35,504 nt of DNA, taken from NCBI GenBank assembly GCA_037176905.1, contig JBBBWG010001260.1:1-35504 (forward strand), in the 5' to 3' direction. The DNA comes from Azolla pinnata. Lineage: Eukaryota; Streptophyta; Polypodiopsida; Salviniales; Salviniaceae. The position numbers and the translations under genes are program-made. Below are positions 1-9,732 of this stretch, in pieces. Numbering within the stretch: position 1 is the stretch's first letter; each line of letters starts with the position of its first letter. The notes below the pieces were generated by a model that searched no databases, was not told the DNA's origin, and saw only the letters and a list, made by a program, of their open reading frames with translations.

Positions 1-213
1 TGTGTCTATCTTGTGTCGTGATTTGTGTATTGCGATCGGAAGTTAACTGCTGACGGAAAGAACACTTAGCCGGGATTACGGCCGGAAGCATCTACACTTA
101 GATCGGGATTTCCTCGATTCTTTCGGGAAGCCGTAAGCGATTGGCTATCAAAGAACAAAGCAATCTACCATTCATCGTCACCCACGAACAGTCTTAGTCT
201 TTCTCCGGAAGGG

Positions 214-1247
214 CTAACATGCACTTCGTAGGCGATCAAGCAACTCTGGGATGACAGGTAACGGGTAGCGATTGCAAATCGTGACCTTGTTGAGACCCCA
301 ATAGTGAACACAAAGGCATAAGGAGCCACCTTCCATCTTCACAAACAGTATTGGAGCTCCTGCTAGTGATTTTGATGGTTGAATAAACCCCTTTTCAAGG
401 TTCTCATCAAGATAAATCCGAAGCGCCCGGAGCTGTGGTTTGGACAACCCATAAATTGGGCCAAAGGGGGGACTAGCAAGAAGCAAAGGGGGGACTAGCA
501 CCTTCTTGCAAGTTGACCGGATAGTCATAGGGTCAATGTTCAGGCAAGCGATCCACATTCTTTTTCTTGAACACATCTTAAATATCTAGATACTTTGACG
601 GTAGTGGTTTGATAGTTGTTTACATAGGATTTGGGATGCCCAACTCAGTAGCATGATGCACAATTGCCTTCGTTGACACTGGAACATGACCCTCCGCCTT
701 GGACTTGGTTCCAACTTGAATGCAGAGTTGAGCACCTGAAACTGATTCTGGCCATTCTGCTGCCACATCATTAAATACTGCTTTGACCGCCGAGAGCTTA
801 GAGCGAGGTTGCGATAGAAAAGTAATCAAGTGGTTATACCAATTGATAGTTGGGTTATGTGCCTTCAATCAAGACAAACCAAGTATAAGTGGATGTTGTA
901 GTGAAGTGATGATGTAAAACCTCAAGACATCTTGGTGATCCCCGAGCTGAAAGAGGAGTGGGCCAACGCTTTCTGTAACTCTGCCAGAGAAACCAATACA
1001 CCCATCGATATCTTCCACTTGAATTGGCTTGGACAACTGGACAACCGGAAAATTGTGCTTACGAATGAACTTTTCATCCATAAAACATGTGGTTGCCAGA
1101 AGCGCTAAGGAATCACTTGAAATAGACTTGAAATGGATGCTTACCGGGAAGGAAAAATCGTTTGTAGGGGTAGTGAAACTTTGAATTGTCCAACCATATG
1201 GCTTTGACTGTAGTTGGACACTGTTGTTTTCTGGTTGTAGGTGCCAT
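214..1247 (-). pseudogene. Ty3/gypsy copy A: protease and N-terminal RT remnant
   Basis: Read on the minus strand from 1247 down to 214, this is the middle of a Ty3/gypsy polyprotein. At about 1110-870 is a retropepsin-like segment (FMDEKFIRKHNFPVVQ, then an IDG...GRVTESV...PLILGLS stretch) followed by AHNPTINW. At about 620-214 is the linker and start of reverse transcriptase: [32 protein letters not shown], ending at LLDRLRSA. The catalytic Asp-Ser/Thr-Gly triad expected just before FMDEKF is missing (ALLATTC is there instead), and several in-frame stops occur (TGA in EH-stop-PYDY, TAA before DVF). RT is cut off before its active site. The gag of the same copy lies at 7308-8043, on the other side of inserted element 1. 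About 25 bp near 460-505 contains a 20-bp slippage duplication. Family level is secure; the copy is non-functional. Confidence 0.85.
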
Positions 1248-1339
1248 TGTCGTAGTGTACACAGTACACCCCTTTAAAATTGTGAAAACATAAGGATAAA
1301 TGTCATATAATTAATTTAGCATTATACGTGCATAGAGCA

Positions 1340-1397
1340 AGACTTGAACCCTATACCTCCAGGTCATTAAATTGAGAGGTTTCCACTGCACTAATGT
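1340..1397 (-). other. tRNA-like Pol III A/B-box block inside the LTR
   Basis: On the minus strand, an A-box-like TTAGTGCAGTGG (1384-1396) is followed about 40 bp later by a B-box-like AGGGTTCAAGTC (1341-1352). The spacing is typical of tRNA genes and tRNA-derived SINEs. No acceptor stem or full cloverleaf was found, so this is a tRNA-derived relic and not a tRNA gene. The same block is present in the 3' LTR at about 6790-6862. Confidence 0.5.
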
Positions 1398-1589
1398 CTC
1401 ATGAATAAAATAAAATGCATCCATATTATAGAAGGCGTTTATAATCATTTCATACAAGGGAAACATGCATGCACGCATGCACAACTAGCATGCATGCATG
1501 AGATGTGTGCATGCATGCACAAAAAGCCTACATACACAAATAGCCTGCATGAATAGCATGCATGCATTACATTTATACTTTCTCTACAA

Positions 1590-1598
1590 CTATATAAA
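1590..1598 (+). promoter_or_regulatory. LTR TATA box, element 1
   Basis: CTATATAAA in the 5' LTR, conserved in the 3' LTR at 7047-7055. It lies about 260 bp before the LTR end, a reasonable U3/R position for Pol II initiation. Confidence 0.65.
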
Positions 1599-1854
1599 CA
1601 AGGGAACGGAAGCCCTGTTCATGAGCTCTGTATCAGAACATCAGCTCATCATCTCGGAATTCATCAATTTAGAAGATCACCATCAAATCATTATCATTCT
1701 TTCTGGGGAAATTCTTGAAGTTAAACATTCAAGCCATTGTTGTTGCTCCTATTCTTGCTTACTTTCTTTCCAATCCCTTCCTCTCCTCGTCAAAGACCCT
1801 AGTGGTCATCACCCGACTCACGCGAAGATCCGGCGCCGTACGACACAACACGAG

Positions 1855-1872
1855 TGGTGAACCTGACGCGAA
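1855..1872 (+). other. Primer-binding-site candidate, element 1
   Basis: TGGTGAACCTGACGCGAA starts four bases after the 5' LTR with the TGG that pairs with a tRNA CCA end. The same sequence, with small changes, follows the 5' LTR of element 2 on the minus strand (about 12347-12364). The tRNA was not identified. Confidence 0.55.
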
Positions 1873-1888
1873 GCGGGTGAACAAGGAG

Positions 1889-3075
1889 ATGGAGAACCAG
1901 CCAGAAGAGATCAACATGGTGGTTTTGTTCGAGAGGATGCTTCAGGAGCAGCCTGCACAATCAGAAGTTGCATCAGCGGTTGAACGGATCGTGAAGCGCA
2001 ACGGAGAATTCAATGGAAAGGACGTGTCTCACTATTTGCCAGACTACAAGGCACAGATGTTGCGATGCGGGATCTTGGAGGGCTGTCAAGTCATTGCTTT
2101 CAACCGGGTGGTTACAGATCGTCTTCAAGCGAGTCTCCGTGAGCTACAGCAACAACACCCAACTTGGTCGGCGTTTGACGCAGCAATGAAGATGGCATAC
2201 ACAATGGAAGACTCTTCTAAGGTGACCTAGAGGGGTTTCGAGAACTGGGTAGAGACCTCGAACAAAGCGTTGAAGGTCCTCGAGGTATTTTCTAAATTTC
2301 AGAGTTGTTTCAGGATGCTATCTACACATGATCAGGCGCTCCTTGTAGCGGACAAGGTTGTTATGTTTTTACGTGCTGTGGACATCGACATGATCCCGGA
2401 ACATTACTTGCAGATGCAACTACGGAAAGCGGGCTAACAAGTGACTGGGAGACTGTTAAAAGTGGCGTGACCCAATTCACGAAGAGGCATCAGTGGCTGG
2501 CAGGGGAGGAGAAAAGGAACGCAGAGCCAACACAAAGGTCTCGACCTGCAATGGAGAGCCTCCAACTGCAAACTCGGGATGTTCTAGCAGAGACTTGAGT
2601 TGACGCATCTGTGCTGGAGCAGCTCCTAAAAGGGATCGTGGATTTGAATATCGCGGGAATGAGGAGAGCAGACGAGCGACCAAGCGCCTCAGACCGTCAT
2701 GGCATTTGGTGTGACGACGCCACACGCGACTGGAGGAGGTGCAACGAGTATAAAGAGGTGTTACGTCGCGACCTCATTTACTATGAAGGTAACCGTATCC
2801 ATTCCATGATTTCTCGAAAGCCATTACGAACAAAATACCGGAAGGGAGGTATGAAGAAAATTTTGGAGGAAGAAATTGCGGTGAGAAATAGTTACGCGTC
2901 CACAATAGGAATACGGGTGGGTGAGTTCGCGACAACATCTTCTTTTTGGCATGAAGTACTAGAGGCTGTGAAGGAGACCGGAGCAAGTGAAATCCGGAGT
3001 AAAGCGAACGAGGTACGAGAAGCGACAGGATGGGAATGCCCGATGGACCGGACGAGTGTACAAGCCTTGTGCTAG
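1889..3075 (+). pseudogene. gag-like polyprotein region, element 1
   Basis: Starts at ATG 1889 (MENQPEEINMVVLFERML), 17 bp after the primer-site candidate. The first frame runs to a TAG at 2228-2230. The same protein continues in shifted frames (GFENWVETSNKALKVLEVF, then WLAGEEKRN at about 2490), and a further open stretch covers 2611-3075. Element 2 has a matching product on the minus strand (11058-12331), with the shared segments DWE-VKSGV, MKKIL-EEIA and ATGWECP, which supports this as real ancestral coding sequence. No zinc knuckle was recognised here. It is called gag from its position before the protease. Confidence 0.7.
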
Positions 3076-3090
3076 CTCCACGATGCCTTC

Positions 3091-3852
3091 GTGGATGAAA
3101 AAAGGCGACGCATGGAGGATGAGGGCGGTTCATCGCATGTACTAGAGAGCCGAAATGGTAGGAAAACGAAGGGACCGGCGTTCAAACTTACATCCGAAAT
3201 TGAGCAACAAACGAATCTACAGGTGTTCGAGGAGAAAGGCCTTCATAGTCGGGTGGAGTTCTCTCTCCGGGAGCTTCTCGGTTTCGCAAAAAGGGAGTTC
3301 CACAACCTCCTCGTGGATCTTGTGAAAAGGAAACGACAGAGCATGGAGGAACCAAGCAATTTGAAGGTGAATGCAAGCTCAATTCTGATGAATGACGCGG
3401 CTGCGGAAATCGAACTCCCAGAGTTACACTACACGAAGCCGCACTAGGCTCAAGCAACCATAGAGACACTAGTACGCTTGGGCGACATCAAGGAACCCAT
3501 GATCGCACTCATCGATCACGGCTCAGAGATAAACTTGATGTCCAGGGAGGTTTACCAAAGAGGGAAGTGGTCAATAAACACTGATCACAAGTGGAAGATA
3601 CGATCGACAACCAAATCCTCAAAAGATCTATTTGGTGCGTGGATCTTGTGAAAAGGAAACGACAGAGCATGGAGGAACCAAGCAATTTGAAGGTGAATGC
3701 AAGCTCAATTCTGATGAATGACGCGGCTGCGGAAAACGAACTCCCAGAGTCACACTACACGAAGTCGCACTGGGCTCGAGCAACCATAGAGACACTAGTA
3801 CGCTTGGGCGACATCAAGGAACCCATGCTCGCTTGGGTTCATCCAAGATTTA
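3091..3852 (+). pseudogene. Protease region with internal duplication, element 1
   Basis: Frame 3091-3447 leads into a retropepsin-like core at about 3495-3550 (PMIALIDHGSEINLMSREVY), where the expected Asp-Ser/Thr-Gly reads Asp-His-Gly. An in-frame TAG at about 3445 interrupts the frame. A 190-bp piece (3312-3501) recurs at 3638-3827. The second copy reads TGG where the first has TAG, and then runs past the protease core into sequence leading to RT. The rearrangement removed most of the protease fold after the active-site loop. Confidence 0.7.
3312..3827 (+). repeat. 190-bp direct duplication (3312-3501 and 3638-3827)
   Basis: Both copies run from CGTGGATCTTGTGAAAAGG to GGAACCCATG, 326 bp apart, with about five to six substitutions visible. 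A 136-bp spacer holding the protease active-site loop separates them. Confidence 0.9.
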
Positions 3853-3858
3853 CAACCA

Positions 3859-4600
3859 GTGAATAATATCACGATCAGGAACTCCGGGGTAGGACCAATA
3901 GTAGATGAGTTCGCGGAGGAGTTTGCCGGCCGAGCCATATACTCGATCGGGGACCTATATTTTGGTTACGATCAATTTCAACTAACTATGGAAAGCCGAG
4001 ATATCATGACAATGCGCACACCAATCGGGCTTAGTCCGGATGTGTACGCTACTCCAAGGGGCGACAAAATCTGTCGCACACATCATGAATGCAATGAACA
4101 AAGTGTTGCGGGATCGCATTCTGGAAATCACAATGTCGTTCCTAGATGACATCCCGATAAAAGGATGTGCAATAGAAGAGAAAGATGAGTCTACAGATGG
4201 CCAAGGAAGTCGGAAGTTTGTAGCGGATCACATCCGCGATTGTGAGAAGGTCTTCTAGAGGCTAGAAGAGGCGCGACTCACGCTATCTAGGGAGAAATCA
4301 ATGTTTGGAAAAAGGGAGATTCTAGTCGTAGGTCACCTGTGTGGTCCGTATGGTCGGAAACCGTCGCCCGTAAAGGTCGATGCGATTCAAACAATGAAAG
4401 AAACGTGTGAGTCCCCGTCTGAGGTGTGGAGGTTCCTCAGCGCATGCGCATTCTACCACATCTGGATTCCACACTACGCTCACCTCGTGGACCCGCTCTA
4501 CTGTTTGTTGTCGAATGGAAGAAAATTCGAGTGGACACCTGAGCACATGAAGACCATTAGAAGGCTGAAGGAAGCGTTACACAAGGCAATATGGCTGAAA
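3859..4600 (+). pseudogene. Reverse transcriptase, element 1
   Basis: Successive frames carry the RT fingers and palm: VDEFAEEFAGRAIYSIGDLY, then a frameshift near 4035, then KSVAHIMNAMNKVLRD, and the catalytic box as SFLDDIPIKG (FLDD in place of the usual YxDD) at about 4135-4165. A TAG at 4256-4258 follows DCEKVF, and the thumb/connection continues at 4301 (FGKREILVVGHLCGPYGRKP, ACAFYHIWIPHYAHLVDPLY). The two catalytic Asp of the DD box are present, but the frameshift and stop make it inactive. Confidence 0.9.
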
Positions 4601-5010
4601 AAGCCAAACTATGATCAACCGATCATAGTTACAATTGATACAAGTCCGACCAGGATCGGCTGGGTCGTCAACCAAAAAGATGCAGAAGGTAATCGTCATC
4701 CAATTCGGTCCGGGGCAAAGGTCCTCAATGAGCGGCAAAGGAAGTATGCACAAGTCAAAAGAGAGCTATGGGGTTTCAGTTGTCAAAATAGATCAGAACT
4801 ATCTCATCGGAGCGAAGGCCATGATCGAAACAGATAGTCTTCCAGTACTTGGGATGCTACGATGTTGCACAATTCCTGATGTGGCTATGTTAAGGTGGGT
4901 TGCATACATAAAATCTCTTAATCCAGAAGTATGCCACATTTCAGGAAAAGATAATGTGGTACCTGACATGGTGTCGAGAGCGCGGTTCAGGGATTGCGTA
5001 ACTGAGTCAG
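4600..5010 (+). pseudogene. RNase H domain, element 1
   Basis: The domain starts in the 4301-4837 frame (IIVTIDTSPTRIGWVVNQ, first catalytic Asp; KRELWG with the Glu) and, after a frameshift near 4770, continues in the 4635-5291 frame (IETDSLPVLGML, HISGKDNVVPDMVSRARF). The DxS, E, TD and final D positions of a retroviral-type RNase H are recognisable. A linker rich in Glu and Ser follows up to 5291. Confidence 0.85.
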
Positions 5011-5300
5011 ACAACGAAAACATTCTAGAAGACTACTTTTCTTCGGAAGGGGTGGTCCGAGTGAGCGCAGTGCAAGAGTTTCGGGAGGAAGAATATGATG
5101 GAGAAAGTTTACGAATCGGGAGAATGTTGTGCGAACTTGAAGGTGTGTCAAGCAGCACTGGTGGAAAAGCCGGGAGCCGTGACATGAAGCGGCTGGTCCA
5201 CAAATTCTTCTTAAAAGAAGGTCTACTTTGGAGGGGGCCGAAAAAGTTAGGGGAATCACCATTACGAGTGGTTGGAACTATCGAGCAATAACGACACATA

Positions 5301-6512
5301 ATGTCCAATTTTCACGAGTCTGAATGGGCTGGACACCGTGGAACGTGGGTAACATTTACAAAAATAAAACAAAGATACTGGTGGAAAGGAATGTACCGCG
5401 ATGTGGCAAGATTTGTAAAAACCTGCAAGAAATGCCAGGCCTACTCCACGGTGCGACATCGTGACAGTCTCCATCCAACATTGCCATCGGCGATTAACTT
5501 CAAATGGATGGTTGACATTGTGTCAATGCCCACCGGGATTGGACAGTGAAAGTACTTAGTCCTAGCGCGGGAAGATCTTACAAACCAGGTAGAAGGTCGT
5601 GCACTACGGAAGAAAACGTGTGCTGCGGTTTGCCAATTCCCTTTAGAGGAAGTTTTATGCAGGTACGGGTGCGTTGGACAAGTGGTTGCTGGCCACGAGG
5701 AGCTCGACTCAGATGAAGCGAGACAATTTTTCACAAAGTTCGGAGTCCGGTTAACACTGACAATGGCATACAATTTAGAAGCTAACGGGAAAATACAATG
5801 TGGTCATGGTCCAATCGTAAAAGCACCAGTGAAGGAATGTGATGGAAGAACGAAGCTATGGCCGCAGATGCTCCCTTATGCGCTTTGGGCGGACCAGACG
5901 ACACATAGTACTGTGACCGAGTATATGCCAACTGAACTAATGATTGGACAAATTTCAGTGATGCCTGTGGAGTCCTCAATTATGACTTGGAGTGTTCTGC
6001 CATGGAAGGAAGAATTGAGCCGAGAAGAGTTGCTCGAGGTTCAGATACGACAGTTGGAAAGAAGACCGAAGGACGTCCAAGAAGCAGCGCAACGACAACG
6101 AGGAGCACGATTTCGAAGCAAACGACGATTCGATAAGAAACATTATCTATGGCCACGAAAGCTTGACGAGGGGGATTGGGTCATTGTGTACGACAGCAGC
6201 TTAGATCACCAACACAGTTCAGTCCGAAAGTTTGCACGGAGATGGTTCGGGAAGTATGAAGTTCGACAAATTTACGACAATGGAGCTTACCGGCTATGTG
6301 AACTAGATGGGACTATGCTTCAAACTCTCATAGTTGGAACACGGGTTAAGCTTTTCAAGAAACGGAATGAAACACAGCCGTGTGTGACTACTGACGATGC
6401 TAATGAAGGAGCATCAACTGGCATAGAGAATGAGTGTGTGGAAGATAGCGACCGTGAGATAGAGATTGTCATCGACTTGGCAGATTCGGAGGACGCTTCG
6501 CACGAAGATTAA
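5301..6512 (+). pseudogene. Integrase, element 1
   Basis: The N-terminal HHCC zinc domain is seen at about 5313-5450 (HESEWAGH ... FVKTCKKCQAY). The core begins with WMVDIVSMPTGIG (first catalytic Asp) and is stopped by TGA at 5547-5549. It resumes in another frame at about 5670 (HEELDSDEARQFFTKFGVR, AYNLEANGK with the catalytic Glu), then open to TAA at 6510-6512. The C-terminal part has the SH3-like region (EGDWVIVYDSS, KFARRWFGKYEVRQIYDNGA) and an acidic tail (ECVEDSDREIEIVIDLADSE). No clear chromodomain was recognised. Confidence 0.88.
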
Positions 6513-6652
6513 TGGTGAAACCTAGGTCTACCAGGAAACGAAAGCCCGAGAAGCTGATTCACTATAATTTGACAGACAAAGGGCCGAAGTACTTCAACGA
6601 ACTGCCAACAAAGAATGGGCAACCCTTAAGCTACCACACACAAGGAGACTAA
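6512..6652 (+). CDS. 46-residue ORF overlapping the integrase stop (TAATG)
   Basis: ATG at 6512-6514 shares its A with the integrase TAA. The product is basic at the start (MVKPRSTRKRKPEKLIHYN) and ends HTQGD. It lies between integrase and the polypurine tract. It may be the displaced C-terminus of the polyprotein, moved out of frame by a late frameshift. Function unknown. Confidence 0.35.
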   Translation: MVKPRSTRKRKPEKLIHYNLTDKGPKYFNELPTKNGQPLSYHTQGD

Positions 6653-6698
6653 TAGTGTTATCTTCAAATTTGGTTCATTCCAAAGGATGTGCGGGTTT

Positions 6699-6710
6699 GG
6701 AGGGGGAGAG
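6699..6710 (+). other. Polypurine tract, element 1
   Basis: GGAGGGGGAGAG abuts the 3' LTR. Element 2 has the equivalent GGAGGGGGCAAG next to its 3' LTR. Confidence 0.8.
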
Positions 6711-7307
6711 TGTCATAGTGTACACAGTACACCCCTTCAAAATTGTGAAAACATGAAGATAGATGTCATATCATTCATTTAACATTATACCTACATAGGG
6801 CAATACTTGAACCCTGTACCTCCACGTCATTAAATTGAGAGGTTTCCATTGCACTAATGTCTTATGAGTAACACTAAATGCATCCAGATATTATAGAAGC
6901 AGTGCATGATCATTTCATACAAGGGAAACATGTATGCACAACTAGCATGCATGCATGAGATGTGTGCATGCATGCACAAAAAGCCTAGATACACAAATAG
7001 CCTGCATGAATAGCATGCATACATTACATTTATAGCTTCTCTACATCTATATAAACAAGGGAGCGGAACCCCTGTTCATGAGCTCTGTATCAGAACATCA
7101 TCTCATCATCTTGGAATTCATCAATTTGGAAGATCACCATCAAATCATTATCATTCTCTCTGGGGAAATTCTTGAAGTTAAACATTCAAGTCATTGTTGT
7201 TGCTCCTATTCTTACTTACTTTCTTTCCAATCCCTTCCTCTCCTCGTCAAAGGCGCCAGTGGTCATCACCCAACTCACGCGAAGATCCGGTGTCGTATGG
7301 CACGACA
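6711..7307 (+). repeat. 3' LTR of element 1
   Basis: Starts TGTCATAGTG and ends CACGACA. It matches 1248-1850 with scattered substitutions and small indels, including loss of part of the CATG tract, which indicates an insertion that is not recent. Confidence 0.9.
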
Positions 7308-8043
7308 CCGTAGAGCATTTTATCTAGCCAATTCTGCTTGGGCACATATGAAATAGATGGGTGGAGGCGCCACAATATAAGCATAGCCCATTAGTTCATC
7401 AAAACCTTCGTTCAACCTCGGTTAGTGGGGCTTGAACTCAGTCAATTTCCATTGGCAAAGTGTCATTGGATGATGGTGTCGAGGGGGTTGGCGAACTAGG
7501 TTGCCATCTTGGTGTTGCTCGTTCCTCCTAACTAAGCTCAAAAAGTCGGTTTTCACAACTTACTACTTGCATGATGGCTTGTGACAAAGAAGTAGGCTCC
7601 GTGAAGTTGAATAGTAGATTTTAAACATCACTTCGAAGACCCTGACGAAAATGGTCACAGAGCACTTGGTCATCTCACTGAGCGTCACATGCTAAATGTT
7701 GGAATTCAAAGGCATAGATAGACACCGGACACATACCTTGATGTAATGAATAGAGTTGGGTGATGGTTGTTCGGCGTCGGTCCGTATCCCCAAATGTTTC
7801 TTCGAACTCTGCCAAAAAGGTAGGAAAGTTGTATAAAACTGGTGATGATGTTTCGACTAGTAGCACAAACAAGGCTTGTGCAGCTCCTGAGAGAAGGGTC
7901 GCAATGAGACCAACTTGATGAAAGTCATTCGAATATCGTTGCGCTCTAGCTGGATAATAAGCTTGATTTGATTTATGGACCCTCAGAAGCGCGCTAGAGT
8001 AGACAGAGCTAAGCCAGAGTAGACAGAGTAGGGACAGAGACAA
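7308..8043 (-). pseudogene. gag of gypsy copy A
   Basis: On the minus strand, a typical gypsy capsid reads from about 7990: YYPARAQRYSNDFHQVGLIA, then TFLAEFEETFGDTDRRRTT and YAFEFQHLACDAQ, interrupted by a TGA at about 7678. It continues with CDHFRQGLRSDVKNLLFNF and MEIDEVQ, and ends with an intact CCHC zinc knuckle, CLYCGASTHLFHMC (about 7330-7370, C-x2-C-x4-H-x4-C). The N-terminal part of gag is missing. Element 1 inserted just past the knuckle; the protease and RT continue at 1247 and below. Confidence 0.88.
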
Positions 8044-8070
8044 AAGAGTAGACAGAGCTACGCCAGAGCA
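7990..8070 (-). repeat. Short direct repeats in the leader of copy A
   Basis: AGAGTAGACAGAGCTA(A/C)GCCAGAG occurs at about 7996-8020 and again at about 8046-8069, with a partial copy between. It lies between gag and the LTR. Confidence 0.6.
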
Positions 8071-8161
8071 GAGGAGATAACTAGAGAGAAGATCGAAGAA
8101 GCTAACTATTGATTCGGTAACTAGTGTTGTTCACCTTGATTGGGATCAAGGTGAGGCCTTG

Positions 8162-8171
8162 TATTTATATA
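8162..8171 (-). promoter_or_regulatory. TATA box, copy A LTR
   Basis: TATATAAATA on the minus strand, 52 bp downstream of the heat-shock-element array and upstream of gag. This is consistent with a Pol II LTR promoter. Confidence 0.65.
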
Positions 8172-8223
8172 GATCCAGGACCCCTGTATGCACGGTGTTG
8201 CATGCAGGGGAAGGATGCATGCA

Positions 8224-8251
8224 GAAGCTTCTAGAAAGTTCCAGAACTTTC
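8224..8251 (-). promoter_or_regulatory. Heat-shock element: six perfect alternating units
   Basis: GAA at 8224-8226, TTC at 8229-8231, GAA at 8234-8236, TTC at 8239-8241, GAA at 8244-8246 and TTC at 8249-8251: six nGAAn-type units in alternating orientation with exact 2-bp spacing. Three units are enough for heat-shock-factor trimer binding, so six without a mismatch is a strong site. It lies directly upstream of the LTR TATA box. Confidence 0.75.
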
Positions 8252-8342
8252 TCAAACATCAAAAAGAGATATTACATATATATGTGTTAGTATGATTATA
8301 TAATGGATTCATGTTTCATCAATCAGTTAGAATAATTGGTTC

Positions 8343-9732
8343 TCTAGACAAGGTGGTGGGTTCAAAAGCCATGTATATGATAGGAAGTACACTAGCTTTG
8401 ACTTTGTCAAAGACATTAGCATATTCTTGGTACTTTTCTGGAATGTAGATGTTTGACATCCCTTGAGTGTCACTAGAAGGTGCAACTAATGTGTTAAATA
8501 AGAAAATTTCTTCCTTTGCTCCTACTTGGCATAATTGTGGTAGGGTGATGGTTGAAATCTGAAGAAGAGGAACGCATTGTTCGCTAGAGTGTGGATTGGT
8601 AACACTTTGTCTTTCAAGGGGAGGATATTCTTTTTAAAGGGCACCTAATTTCTTGTCATCTCCAATCAATTCTTAGGTTGTGTAACTTGAACCATGGCAA
8701 ACCAAGGACTATTGGATGCTCGGGGCTATAGATTATTTAAAGGAAACTACACATCCTAAATCACCTAAGAGTATGTATATCGGCTCAGACTCCTCGAATA
8801 TCGGCAAAATCTCTATCTATGAAACAAGAATTGGCTCTGGTATCTAAGAGAGCTACGACATGAAGTTGACAACTTGGTAACCTAACTTGTACTTGGGTTA
8901 AGAAAATTTTTACTAAAATTCTTGGAAGAGATATTGAAACCCACATTAGGTTGTACAGATCTAGGACAACGGCTCTAATTTTGGCCAGACCCACATTAGG
9001 ACTAACATTCTTAGAAGAGATATTTGAACCCACATTAGGTTGTACAGATCTAGGACATTAGATTGTACAGATCTAGGACAAATTTCTCATTTGACTCCGC
9101 TTCTAATTGGCTTATGACCTCAAACTTATTGGATAGAGTTGAATTACTAGAATCACTAGTTGGCACGGTTTTTACAATGTTAGACTCATTTCTATTCTCA
9201 TAGTTAATGTGATGTACCTAACGGCTTGGTCTGTGCGGGCAATGAATGGCAATATGCCCTGGATCTCCTCAATATAAGCATAGTCTATTTGCTCGACGAC
9301 GTTGTCTCTCTTCATCCGATAGCGGTCCTCATCATCGAGTCATCTCAATCTCCATCAATGTCAGGCTATCCATTGGTGTTTGAGCTACGTGTTTGCTCTG
9401 GAGTTGGGATGGGGCTATATTGTTGCGTTGATGGATAAGTTGAGTTGGGATCATACCGTCATTGATGCATAAGTTGGCGTAAATCTGGATCTTGTTTGTT
9501 CCTGTTGTTGCTCAAACCAACGCTAAAAAAGCTGATTATTACACATTACCACTCGGCTAATAGATTCTGTAAAGTATTTTAGATCATTAGAGAAGGTAAG
9601 AAGAAATCTTATACATCTCCACGCAGGCCTAAACGGAACTTCTTTATTAGGGCTTGTTCATCCCAAGGAATATCACTTGCAATGAGACGAAAATTGACTA
9701 CATACATCGATGCTAGTTGATCCCCTTACCGA
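8343..9732 (-). pseudogene. gypsy copy B: gag C-terminus, protease and start of pol
   Basis: Minus strand. From 9732 to about 9480 gag continues (FRLIASDIPWDEQALIKKFR, then GLRGDV). At about 9330-9235 is the zinc knuckle, RANRLCLY followed by a stop and then GDPGHIAIHC, so the second Cys is now TGA. At about 8890-8790 is the protease loop VALLDTRANSCFIDRDFA (Asp-Thr-Arg instead of Asp-Thr/Ser-Gly). At about 8440-8345 is the pre-RT linker YANVFDKVKASVLP. The copy ends there, before RT. The N-terminal half of this gag lies at 12821-13323, on the far side of element 2. Confidence 0.8.
8923..9081. repeat. Local direct repeats in copy B
   Basis: A segment of about 45 bp ending in TTGTACAGATCTAGGACA occurs at about 8923-8968 and 9011-9056, and its 3' 19 bp recurs at about 9063-9081. 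Two to three copies arose by local duplication inside the dead gag-protease region. Confidence 0.8.

Larger units (their letters stand above)
1248..1850 (+). repeat. 5' LTR of element 1
   Basis: Starts TGTCGTAGTG and ends CACAACA. It aligns along its length with 6711-7307 and with minus-strand LTRs at 9733-10263 and 12369-12820. It contains a palindromic CATG/TGCATGCA tract at about 1463-1565 in U3, a TATA box at 1590-1598, and an antisense tRNA-like block at about 1340-1397. The ends are assigned from the shared boundaries of the copies. Confidence 0.9.
1248..7307 (+). mobile_element. Ty3/gypsy LTR retrotransposon, element 1 (degenerate, near full length)
   Basis: A 6.06-kb element bounded by two related LTRs (1248-1850 and 6711-7307) that begin TGTCRTAGTGTACAC and end CACRACA. 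Between them, in order, are a primer-binding-site candidate, gag, protease, reverse transcriptase, RNase H, integrase and a purine-rich tract directly before the 3' LTR. PR-RT-RH-INT is the Ty3/gypsy (Metaviridae) order. Every coding part carries stops or frameshifts, so it cannot encode its own proteins. It splits copy A of another gypsy family (gag at 7308-8043, protease and RT at 214-1247). I do not find matching 5-bp target duplications (GCCAT on the left, CCGTA on the right), so one edge may have been altered after insertion. Confidence 0.9.
8071..8342 (-). repeat. 5' LTR region of gypsy copy A
   Basis: Placed upstream of the copy A gag on the minus strand. It holds a TATA box and, upstream of it, an array of heat-shock elements. 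The exact LTR ends were not fixed because no second copy of this LTR is complete in the window. At about 8343 the sequence switches to pol-coding sequence of copy B. Confidence 0.55.

Noticed and set aside
1..213. Possible gene or continuation of the RT of copy A
   Set aside because: The RT reading frame ends at about 214, and no frame or motif could be followed to the left edge. The origin of these bases is unknown.
1243..7312. Target-site duplication around element 1
   Set aside because: The five bases on each side differ (GCCAT and CCGTA), so no duplication can be claimed.
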